Shown here: positions 1 to 9,705 of the stretch, one piece after another
Layout: every line of letters starts with the position of its first letter
Numbering within the stretch: position 1 is the first letter of the stretch
DNA from: Onchocerca volvulus
Taxonomy: Eukaryota > Nematoda > Chromadorea > Rhabditida > Onchocercidae
Direction: 5' to 3'
Assembly (NCBI GenBank): GCA_000499405.2
Contig: HG738136.1
Span: 649,944 to 713,943 of the forward strand
DNA length: 64,000 nt
The notes under the pieces: model-generated
The model's database searches: none
Told to the model about the DNA's origin: nothing
What the model saw: only the letters and a program-made list of their open reading frames with translations
Position numbers and translations under genes: made by a program

Positions 1-1
1 C

Positions 2-79
2 TAAAGAGTTTGTCTCTTTAAGAAGAAAGGTCAACCTGGCTTTGGGTGGTTGGATACTGGCAATAATGCTCCTTGACAT
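2..79 (-). CDS. LTR retrotransposon gag start (partial, runs off window)
   Basis: An ATG at 79-77 opens a frame of 26 codons that stays open to the left edge of the window. It lies just inside the primer-binding site of the LTR element at 113-653, where gag normally starts. The visible residues include the stretch KARLTFLL, the kind of basic/amphipathic N-terminus seen in Pao/BEL-type Gag proteins. Too little is present to assign a clade. Seen: position and open frame. Inferred: Gag identity. Confidence 0.45.
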   Translation of the reverse strand, partial: MSRSIIASIQPPKARLTFLLKETNSL

Positions 80-87
80 CGTTACCT

Positions 88-104
88 CACCTCGTCGGGC
101 ACCA
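88..104 (-). other. Putative tRNA primer-binding site of the LTR element
   Basis: On the minus strand the sequence TGGTGCCCGACGAGGTG begins 8 nt after the presumed LTR end at 113. It starts with TGG, complementary to the CCA tail of a tRNA, and continues with a GC-rich stretch suitable for pairing with an acceptor stem. This is the expected place and form of a reverse-transcription primer site. The tRNA species was not identified. Confidence 0.6.
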
Positions 105-112
105 ATATTTTT

Positions 113-653
113 TGTCGTGAATTTTTCTCAATTGTGGAGAGTGATGTCAACTAACAGCCAAATATCACCAGTGAGTCTAGGCGATTTGATTGTTGCGTTA
201 GTCGACCAGCTTCCAGAAATCTTCGGAACTGAATTGATTTGGATTGCGTTGAATTGTGTCGATTTGAGATCGCTTGTGTTGAACTGGTGTGTTGAGTTTG
301 CTTGAATTTGTGTTGTGTGGAGTTCCGTTGATTTGGGTTGTCGAAAGGTTGAATTGTAGCACCTCAAACTTGGGTAAGTAAACCTTTATCATGAAACGTT
401 GATAATACGACAACGATAATGACAATGACCATTACAATGTCAGTTATATCAACAATTCCAATGATCCTAAAAGAGACTAAAATCCTGACCTACTAAATAT
501 CTAACCTTGAGACAAAAAACCATAAAATGAGGCTATACTGAGGATTATGCTTATTTATAGAGACATGACAATGACCGAATTTGACCTACAATGAAGCGCC
601 ATTAATAATACATGAGACCGCGCCTTTATTGGCGCGTAGAATAGACTACAACA
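113..653 (-). mobile_element. 5' LTR of a retrotransposon, containing an SL1-like sequence
   Basis: Read on the minus strand, the repeat begins TGTTGTAG at 653 and ends CACGACA at 113, so the termini are nearly inverted (TGTTGT against TGTCGT). Inside are a GC-rich perfect stem-loop (619-636), a TATA box CTATAAATA (552-560), a GATAAA hexamer and an SL1-like 22-mer (363-384). A Cys-free, CAA-rich U5 of about 250 bp follows, and then the primer-binding site. The partner 3' LTR and any target duplication lie outside the window, so the boundaries are inferred. Long minus-strand open frames here are low-complexity readings of U5 and not genes. Confidence 0.65.
363..384 (-). other. SL1-like sequence inside the LTR (21 of 22 bases)
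   Basis: The minus strand reads GGTTTACTTACCC then AAGTTTGAG, identical to nematode SL1 except for one A-to-C change. It is immediately preceded by GATAAA and lies about 170 nt downstream of the TATA box at 552-560. It is not an SL RNA gene: the following bases do not form an SL RNA donor/intron part and no Sm site is visible. The corresponding segment in the second LTR (48566-48587) is a perfect SL1. Confidence 0.85.
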
Positions 654-2447
654 TTTGAATTATTGGTTACATATTAAGATAACAATTCAGCAACAAAAAT
701 GGTTGAATTAAAGAATTGATATCTCGGAATTTCTCGGAATTTCCGACATATGCTACCTGTTTATAAAAATAAACTGCAAGCACAAAACATTTTATTCCAA
801 AATGTATAAATTCAATACTTTATTTCACTTTGAATTTCATAGAAGGTGAAACAAAAAGAAAAGTCTTAAAATGATAATTTCTTCCATAAATTAATAATTG
901 TTTCTTCAATACTTCTTCACATTTCTTTTTGTTTCTTCTTCGTTTTCATTTTCATAAAAAAATAATATTGAAAATTCAGATTCCATGAAATGCGTCATTG
1001 ATGCATCATGGGGAAAAAAAAAAATGCAAATTTAAGACCTCATGGGTACTGAAAGTATTTAATCCTTCACTGAAGTCAATATGAGGCAATGCATTTACTT
1101 CCTTGTCTTTCATCTTTTAGTGAATAGAGGCATTCTGTTTTTTTGTTGTTTTACATAATGAAGGATAATGATATGAAATATTTGGAATTGTTAACTGAAC
1201 TCAATGAAATTATTGCTATCTCAAAATTCACTAAAGTGATAATTGCAATTTGCTGTGCGTTTCATTTCAACTAATTGAATGTAATGTATTACTTGATTCA
1301 GTTTTTTTTTTAAAGCAAGTCAATTAATAAGTGAATCATTTCGGACAGCGATCAAGCAAATCACTAACGATTGGCTATGGCATAATAATCAAGGATGAGA
1401 TTTCATGGAAATTTTATAACGGAAAATTTCGAGAGCTAATGATGTCATAAAAAAAATAAAATAAAAAATTGAGAAATATGTGGGAAACAAAACAGGAGAA
1501 ATTACATTTAATCGATTGAAGGCCAAAAGTGTAATGAAGGAGAAAATGGTATGGATGGATGAAATGATGATAAGTGAAATGGACGGATCAAAAAATAAAT
1601 CCAATGTTCCATATAATGAAGAATTAAAACTGAATACGAATATCATTTCTGCTTTATTTTCGGTTATTTGTTAGAAAATAAAGCTATGCATCATCAAAAT
1701 AATTGACTAAAAAAAAAAATCGACTCATCAATATTTCAGGATTTAATATAAAAGGATTATTTCAAAGTTTCTGAAAAACAATTGATCTATGTCTAAGTTT
1801 CTAATTTTATTTCTGTTAAATTTAATCCGAAATTTTTATTTTATTCATTCGCTTCTTATTTGAATATTAGAGTATATTTGTAGATTTTTTATTTGTCATC
1901 TTGTGATTTTAATGAAAAAAAAAATAAATTATTCAAAAAATTACATATTATTTAAAATTTCTTACCAAATTTTCAAATACTTTTGCAGTGACAAAAGGTT
2001 TTCATTCATTTCAAATCTTTAATATTTGTGAATATTATGGGAATTAAAACTCGATTTTTAGAACGAAAAAATCACAAATGTTTTGCCTCACAATATTCAA
2101 TTCATTGTTTCTGCAGTAAATGTTCAAACAAAATTTATTGCTAACAAATTTTTGATTTCCGAAAGAAAATCGATAATCGATCAGAGGGCCAAAATTTTTT
2201 GCAATAACTGCGTAAGTAAGATTTAAAATACAATTTAACCCGAAAAAATTAGCAAATAGCATTTTATTTATTAATTCAATCTCTTCTCTTTTATTGTTCA
2301 TTTAATACTGATTACTTTTCCAAATTTAAAATATAAATTTTGAAAGCAGATTTGAAAAAGAAAAAAAGACACATCGATGATAACCTATTTTTATTGATTC
2401 AATTTCATCACATTTAATTCTTTTAATTTTGTTTTTTTCATTGTTTA
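654..2447. other. Intergenic; no gene recognised
   Basis: AT-rich sequence with many homopolymer runs. Short open frames (for example 1389-1646 minus and 2044-2301 minus) have no flanking splice logic or recognisable domain. Nothing further is supported. Confidence 0.6.
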
Positions 2448-2476
2448 CTAGCTATACCGTCCACATTCCGCGTGGC
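2448..2476 (-). mobile_element. Helitron 3' terminus (hairpin plus CTAG)
   Basis: On the minus strand a short hairpin, CCAC-GCGGAAT-GTGG (2461-2475), is followed after 9 nt by CTAG (2451-2448) and then a host T. This is the textbook Helitron 3' end: a hairpin 10-12 nt before CTRR, inserted ahead of T. A second GTGG...CCAC inverted pair lies just upstream. It is in the right orientation and about 270 bp beyond the end of the Helitron helicase remnant, which supports the call. The 5' TC end was not found. Confidence 0.7.
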
Positions 2477-2719
2477 CAGTCCACTTAGTCTATATCTTAA
2501 ATCTCCGAATTTTCTTTAATACATACCTTATATATATTAGTTTAAAATCTAAGATCTCCGAAAGCTCTAACCTCTGCTTTGAAATTTTGACATAACGTTG
2601 CATTCGAATATGCATGTTTTTATATACTTTTTTTATGCATACGTTGTTGTAGCTCAGTCTGATTAATTGAAAGAAGAAAAAAAAAAAGAAAAAAAAGAGG
2701 AAGCGCATGTTTCAAATGT

Positions 2720-4145
2720 TGGAAAAAATTAATTTCAAAATGCTTGTGAGTATATATTTTTTGTTGTTCCACTGTCTTTGTAGATATAGAGATTATGCGG
2801 TTTGCCGACTCTAAAATACGTAAATATTACTGTCCATGTGAGAAGCAATCCTTGTCCAGATATAAACTGCATAATTTGAAAGATTAGCCCTGAGCATTAA
2901 TGACGATTTTGCAAACGCCAATCGATTTGGGAATTGTAATCTCTTAATAGCAATGGCATATCCGTTGGAATCATAGCAATGCGAAGAATGAGGACATCTT
3001 CACCTTTGAAAGATTCTATCAAGATTGTTGTTTCTACAATGTTGATCATTAATTTTTTTACTGCAAGCCACGCCCCTTTACAGAGTTCTGGCTGGTTGAT
3101 ACTTCGCAACATGATTATTAGGCACATGGATTTTTAATTGCAGTACGTGCAGTGGCATCCCTGGCAGGTCAAGTGAATTCAAAAATTCTGTTCGATGATT
3201 AACCGATTCATCTGCTTCCACAACAATGTCGACGAACTTGTATATGATTGCTTGTACGGCAAAATCCATGTACTATATTTTTTGTATTTTGTATAGTCAC
3301 AACTTCCTGGAAATCTTTATCGATGTTGGCATCAGTGCATATTATATTATATCGTCGATTTCGTTTGAAGTAATTTTTTATAGAGCCAAAGTAGCATATG
3401 TACGTGTGGCAATTCTCTCTTCTGTCATTCCATTGAGTACATCCAGCAGCGTAAAAACACAAATAATTCATGTTTTGCCATCCATCAGCGATTTCAGCTT
3501 CTGTCTGAAAATATATGCTGTGATTCATGCTTATCCATCGATGATTACCCAGGAAGTAAGAGCTCTTGTATATCGTCCCAATCTGGATTGCATGTGAATG
3601 TAATGAATATGTCTGGACGTCTGTGTAGTGACGAGCATACGCAATTGCATCTTAAGCGTACTCATGCATATTACATAGACTGCCTATATATGAAGATGGC
3701 AAAATCGTTAGTTTTCCAACATTAGTGTATTACCGTCATTTACAATTGCAACTTGCTAATAAATATATTCCTCAGAACGAAACTTGGTCTGATTTTAAAC
3801 GGATGAATATCAAACGTTCTGTTTCGATTTTTTCATACAAATCTACGATATAATGATGAAACAACTGACGCCATTTCTAGATGTGATTGTCTTTATTCTC
3901 TCAAATCATTATTTGATATGAATAATTCATTGCGCTGCATTTCTTATTCGTTTCTATGCCACAGATTGGATTTATCATCTTAACGATCCATCGGCATCAT
4001 CCCAGAAAATGAGAGGATATTGCAGAGCATCAAAGCATCGATGAGTTTCTGCAACTTCTGTCAATTGATCGTTTCCCCCGTGAAGAACAATATCTCTAGG
4101 TTCGAATTGATCTCCAACTATAACAGCTAGTCGTTGTTAAAGGTT
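2720..4145 (-). pseudogene. Degenerate Helitron Rep/PIF1-helicase remnant
   Basis: Minus-strand segments in shifting frames match the conserved Helitron protein in order. From 4145 downward: EPRDIVLHGGND and FDALQYPLIFWDDADG; then NKKCSAMNYS and YIVDLYEKIETERLIFIR; GKLTILPSSYIGS and MHEYA-DAIAYARHY; FITFTCNPDWDDIQELLLPG; RCWMYSME-QKRELPHVHM; and EVVTIQNTKNIVHG. The helicase C-terminus then follows directly: EFLNSLDLPGMP, IIMLRSINQPELC, LAVKKLM, FKGEDVL, CFSHGQ. The middle of the protein, including the Rep catalytic region and helicase motifs I-III, is missing, with the junction near 3240-3290. Multiple frameshifts and stops show it is dead. The largest open pieces are 2897-3127, 3078-3269 and 3208-3528. 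Confidence 0.9.
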
Positions 4146-6175
4146 GGAATAAAAAAAAAAATTTAATTTTGTCGAGTTTTTGCAAAATCCTTCAACTAAA
4201 TGAAATTTTAGGTTATAACGAAGATATGATTGATACAACGAATGTTACAGGTCATTTTGAGGCTATTGGAAGTATTCGATTCATTTATTCATGCTGGACC
4301 AGAAATGAAAGTGTATTATACTTGTGATAAGCAAATCAAAGCGTTGGAATGATACTCAAAAAAGTATCAATTTATAGAATACAATTTTTTAGATTTAAAC
4401 TAATTTAAAATATATCCAAATTAATTCATAAAATGATGAAGGGACAAAGATTAAAGACCAAACTGATGCCAAAATCAAAAAGATTCAGTAAAACTAAGAA
4501 AATTCATTTTTTGAAAAGTTTTGTAGATAAAAAATTAAATTTTGAGCCATTGCATGTATAATCCACTTTTCACAAGCTCTCGACGATTAAAAATGGAAAG
4601 TAAAAAGATCAAAATAAGAATTAGAGTTGCATTAATTAAATGAATAAGTATGCATTATTAATTTACGAAAATGATTCTTTTGTGATAGTAAGTGTAGCAA
4701 AAAAAATAATGATTGTTTAAGCTATTCTACTTTAATCAATTTATTTTTTATTATTGCAGAATAATTTATTGCGGGCATGTTTCCGCGAAATTAAATGGAA
4801 AATTTCGCTTGAATTTGCTACGCGCTCAAAAAAGTGAAAAAATTTTATGATATGCGTTGTACAGATTTGCAAAAGTATGAAGTTAAAAAGACAAAAAAAT
4901 GTTCAGTATAGAAACATAATTGCATTATTTCAGTTTCAATTTTTTTTATTGAGGTGATTTTTGTCAAATTTTCAATTATTTATATCAATTTTATAAAGAT
5001 CTGAACTTGAATCAATTCAAAAACAGTAAAATTTACGAAATAAATTGTCAAATAATTTTCATCAGTAAAGAGTTAAATTAAAACGCTCATTTTTTCACCG
5101 TGCCAATCAATTTTCTTTTTATTTTTAGAAGATTTTTTTATTATCAAACTAGTGTAAGTTATTATTAATAATTTTTACGAAGAATTTCACGAAAATGATT
5201 TCATTTGTTGTTTACAAAATCAAAACAGTTGAAATGTGATCTTTATCGTTTTGATTTATGCTAATTTAGCTAATTTTCAATCTTCGACCCAGCTTAAGAA
5301 CGCAAGATAAATGAATCGAAATATCATGCAAAATAGATTGTTTTTTTGTCGGCAAATCTCTTTCCTTTCTTTTATTTTATTATGCTCGGTTGGAAAAAAA
5401 GATACTAATTTTTCTGTTTAACATGTTATTAATACTAATTAATTTTTTTTTGCATTGTCATAATGTTTTATGCTATTAGATTAGTTAATTAATTATCCTG
5501 AAAGCTTATAATGCTTAAATATAGCTTTATAGATTTTATTTTCTATTTCTGATCACGATAAAATCATATTTATTTCATATCTTTATTTGTCAACTGATGA
5601 TATTGGCAGAACAAAAGACTTTTATCTTTTTTCTTCAATACCGAATTTATCTAAGTAAATTCAAATAAAGCAATGAAATTTAATGAAATAAGCGACAAAG
5701 AGAAAGAAAAAGCGGTGAAGAAGAAAGGAAAGAAGGACGAGAGTGAAGAAGAAGAGTAAGATTCAATTAGTATCAATTATCTGATAATGTATGATTATTC
5801 TTATCCAAATCATATCAGAGATACTAACGGAAAAGTTGCATATTTTGTTATCATTATCATCATTATCATTTCTCGAATAGTAATGTAAAACGAGACATCT
5901 AATGGCGACACACGACAATAGTGTGACGTCAAAGTTGATATATACATATAATTACGGAAATTAAGTGACGATAGCTTTAGGGCTTTATTTCAAATCACAA
6001 AATATGAATGACAAGCTTTGAAATATATCTATACATATATGTTCAAATAAGACAAATATGGGATGAACAATCGGAAAAGTTTGGCGAAATAAAAGATATC
6101 GGATAGGAGAAGGTTAGACGAAGGTTGGCGCCGCTGGTTTTCAGATATGTTCACAATTATCGCCTCAAGCTGTAA
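4146..6175. other. Intergenic; probable 5' part of decayed Helitron and upstream region of next gene
   Basis: AT-rich, with no gene recognised. It contains an 8-bp perfect inverted repeat, GCGAAATT/AATTTCGC (4788-4811). At 5673-5757 there is a lysine/glutamate-rich 28-codon frame ending at a possible GA|GTAAG donor, but no continuing exon fits. The Helitron 5' boundary probably lies in this stretch. Confidence 0.5.
5924..5931. promoter_or_regulatory. CRE-like palindrome TGACGTCA
   Basis: A full palindromic cAMP-response-type octamer lies about 245 bp upstream of the TATA box of the next gene. A single octamer can occur by chance; a role is inferred from position only. Confidence 0.25.
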
Positions 6176-6183
6176 TATATAAG
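6176..6183 (+). promoter_or_regulatory. TATA box of the secreted repeat-protein gene
   Basis: TATATAAG lies about 240 bp before the proposed ATG at 6425. It is followed by a directly repeated leader of about 41 bp (roughly 6217-6295, containing CTTCCATTATCTCAAT twice). Confidence 0.5.
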
Positions 6184-6424
6184 GAGCATAATTTTTGTCT
6201 CAGTTGCCAGTTATATTCCAATTAGTAAATTTCCCCACTTCCATTATCTCAATATTCCAATCAGCAAACTTGCCTCTACTTCCATTATCTCAATTATCAT
6301 ACTAAAATAATACCTATAGTCGCCAAACAAATTCATTGCTAAACTGGTCGTGTTTAACCGATTGTTCAAACGACAAATTCCATTTTGACAAGTGAAGAGA
6401 AAAAAAGACTCATTTCAATTTGCA

Positions 6425-9400
6425 ATGGTTAGTTAAATTTTCACTGTTTATTGAATTAAATAAAAATTTGTAGTTTCAGTTTAATGAAGAGAATATTTTA
6501 GATAATAATTTTTTAAAAAAATATGATGCTGAATAATAGACAATCAAGAAATTTATACCAATTTCATATTAATAATGAAATTGGTACGGAATGCTTTTAA
6601 TAATCTATGCAAGATTACTCGCAAGAAACTTGAAGAAATTCAAGTATCATATAATTAAATTATTTTTGGCAAAACTAATTCATCACTATTATATACAGAG
6701 AATGCTATTTTTTTTTTTTTTTCATTGATTTATCAGTTTCATATACATGTTTATAAATTACGATAAGCATACTATGAATTGTATGAAATGAAAAGAAAAT
6801 TTTGTTTCCGAAATAAATATTAGATCAAAGTAAAACATTCTAATTAAAGAATAAGAAAAAGACATTATTCATATATTTTATCTTTATTATAACTTAAATT
6901 GTTGCATTAGACATTCAGATACTCTTATAAATAACAATTGTTTTTTATTAGTGAGCTATCAAAGAATTGCTGTACATTATTATTAATTTCTTTTTTAGCA
7001 ATATTCATACTTGAAAGTAATTATGTCATTGATTAGCTAATTACTAAGAAGTTGTTTTCAAGCAATCTTATAAAATTTAATTGTAGAAATAACCAATCAA
7101 ATGAGAAGAAAAAAACAAATAATTTGACAATTAAATGGTTTTGAACGAATGTTCAAGTTGAAAAAAAAAAAAAGTAACATAAAAGTACTGCAAACGAAAT
7201 TCTTTGCTTTTAGTTAAATTTAATAATATGACAACGAGTTCTCGCATTATTTGACGCTAAGTATTAAATAATTTCCAATTTGCAATTAATTTACAAAGTG
7301 CTTGAACTTGAATTTCATTATAATTTTTGAGTGTGCTAAGTGATAAAAAAATGTGTCGTCTTTGTTATATTTCCATCAATATTAACAGTGAAAGCAATTA
7401 GATAGAAACTCGACGATTTTTTTCATAATCTTTGAGTATTACGAGTTTTAAAATTTATATAATACATTTTTGTAAACTTTTTAACAGAAAACATTTTTAT
7501 ATTATAACAGATTTTTGTAAATTTCTTTAATAGAAAGCATTTTTAAATCTCTATGCAAGAGTTGTTTATTCTTTCCATAAGTTAGTAATGCTACAATAAT
7601 TTACGCGGCTATCCTTCATTGATTGTTTAAGTTTATTATTGATAAACCAAGACTTATCAATGTTTTTCAGTTGGAAGCTTCTTCTTTCTCCATGACCAAA
7701 AAATTATTAATAGTTATTCAAAATTAAAGGTTTTATTCAAATCATTTTCATCATTTCAATTCATTTTCACCGTAATTTCATCGTAATTCTTTTCTAACGA
7801 CAAGATAATTTGTACATGTTAATGCAAAAGTATATGTTTGCAACTTTTTCTTTTTTTTCTTTCATAGAAATTAGCTAAATATTAACGAATTTTAAGGAAT
7901 TTGTACTAATACCAATTCTGCTTGCCTATCCAGTATCAGCTTGCTTTGGTGGTCTTGGATGCTGTCAACCACAACAACAAGCATGTTCAAATCCTTGTGG
8001 TGGTGGAGGAGGTGGTGGTGGTAAAGGATGGTAAGTTTATTTCAATTTTTTTACCGACCAAGAAAAGCAAAAATAGAAATGAATGTTGGGAGATAAATTA
8101 TCAATAACTTTTTTTTTGCCCGAATGCTAAATTATTCAGTAAAATGAAACAATGAAAATTGGGGAATAAAAGCATTTCTTCATTGCTGTTATTGCATGAA
8201 TATTTCCGATTAAACTAAGTATTGAAATTAAAAACAAAATAATTGTGCACGTGATTATTACATAATTGAAAATTGAATGGATTATTTAAATATGCTTATG
8301 AGATGATCAATACTAATGGACAATTTTAATTAATCAAAACCATCGATGTATATTTCAACAATTGTATTATTTATTTTCATTTGAAAATTTTCAGGCATGC
8401 AGGTGGTGGTGGCGGAAGTTATTCAAGCGGAATCTCCTCATCTTATAACGTACCTCAAGCACCAGCACCATCATACGCTGCACCACCATCTTACAGTGCA
8501 CCATCATATGGTGGTTCATCCTACAATCTTGCACCATCCTACAACACACCTCAAGCAGCACCATCATATAGTGCAGCCCGGGCACCGGCATCATATTCTG
8601 TCGCTGCACCGGCATCATATTCTGTCGCTGCACCGGCATCGTATTCTGCCGCTGCACCGGCATCATATTCTGCCGCGGCACCAGCATCATATTCTGCCGC
8701 GGCACCGGCATCATATTCTGCCGCGGCACCGGCATCATATTCTGCCGCTGCACCGGCATCATATTCTGCCGCTGCACCGGCAACATATTCTGCCGCTGCA
8801 CCGGCACCATATTCTGCCGCGGCACCGGCACCATATTCTGCCGGGGGACCGGCACCATATTCTGCCGGGGGACCGGCACCATATTCTGCCGGGGGACCGG
8901 CACCATATTCTGCCGCGGCACCGGCACCCGCACCAATTTCTGCTCCATCAATCTACGATGGGACCCAAAGTGTGTCAGGACCGCAAACTTATGGTGAATC
9001 AGGTGCTCCGCAGCAACCGTACAGGGATAATTCAGTAGATAGTGCATCACCACCAGCAAATCCACCGGCGCCAGCACGATTCGCCGAAGGCATTGAGCAA
9101 GTGTCTCTTCCTGATGGTAAGGCCTTTTTTTTACTTTTTTAAACTTTGATTTAAAATAATCGTTATAATATGGGAGATAAAAATTCTATTTTAGATTAGA
9201 TGAAAGTATAAATTTTAAAAACTATATCACATTCAATTGATAGAATAAATTCGTTAATTTCTCTTTCCAATTGTTTTTCTATAATACATGATGATAAATC
9301 TAATAATTTATCCCTAAAATTCTACTACTAATATGTACCAACTTATAATTTTATTTAAGATATTAAAAAAAAAATTACTCAATAAATTATATCTTTAAGT

Positions 9401-9705
9401 ATTATACACTTCCTATTATCCAAACAATTTGTTGCAATAATATGCTATCCCTATTTTTGCTACCAAATTAATATAATAAAATGGGAAATTCAATTTCTTA
9501 TGTCATATATATATGCATTGATTATAAGTTAGCATTTATATTGGAATTCTTAGGTGGCACAATTGATCTTGCTTCCTTATCATCATCACCATCCAATAGT
9601 CAAACTTCCGATGCTACAACTCAAGAAACAACCCAACAATCGACATCTCGACAAACAATTCTAGCTTATCGACGAAGTGCTAAACTACGACACTGGCGAT
9701 ACTGA
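6425..9705 (+). CDS. Secreted Ala/Pro/Ser/Tyr octapeptide-repeat protein
   Basis: Exons: 6425-6427 (ATG only, inferred), 7897-8030, 8395-9116 and 9554-9705; all junction phases agree, giving 336 aa. The predicted N-terminus M-EFVLIPILLAYPVSA is a signal peptide. A short Cys/Gly region follows (CFGGLGCCQPQQQACSNPC, then a glycine run), then SYNVPQAPAPSY-type sequence. A block of about 14 tandem octapeptides comes next (APASYSAA, drifting to APAPYSAA and GPAPYSAG; 8590-8930), then an acidic/polar tail and a basic C-terminus (LRHWRY). The composition resembles nematode cuticle or eggshell matrix proteins, but I recognise no named family and no collagen Gly-X-Y. Frames on the other strand or phase over the repeat are shadows. 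The first exon is the least certain part. Confidence 0.75.
8590..8930 (+). repeat. 24-bp coding tandem repeat
   Basis: About 14 copies of a 24-bp unit encode APASYSAA and variants. The 5' copies (SVA), central copies (SAA) and 3' copies (SAG) form sub-blocks, which indicates successive local amplification. Length variation between individuals is likely. Confidence 0.9.

Noticed and set aside
3226..3597. 123-codon plus-strand open frame
   Set aside because: It is the antisense of the Helitron remnant, whose minus-strand motifs are clear.
5673..5757. Lys/Glu-rich 28-codon frame as a first exon
   Set aside because: Its possible donor leaves phase 2, which fits no downstream exon of the secreted repeat gene.
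8391..9077. Long open frames in other phases over the repeat gene
   Set aside because: His/Arg/Gln-rich translations of the 24-bp repeat; only the AxASYS frame has matching splice sites and a signal peptide.
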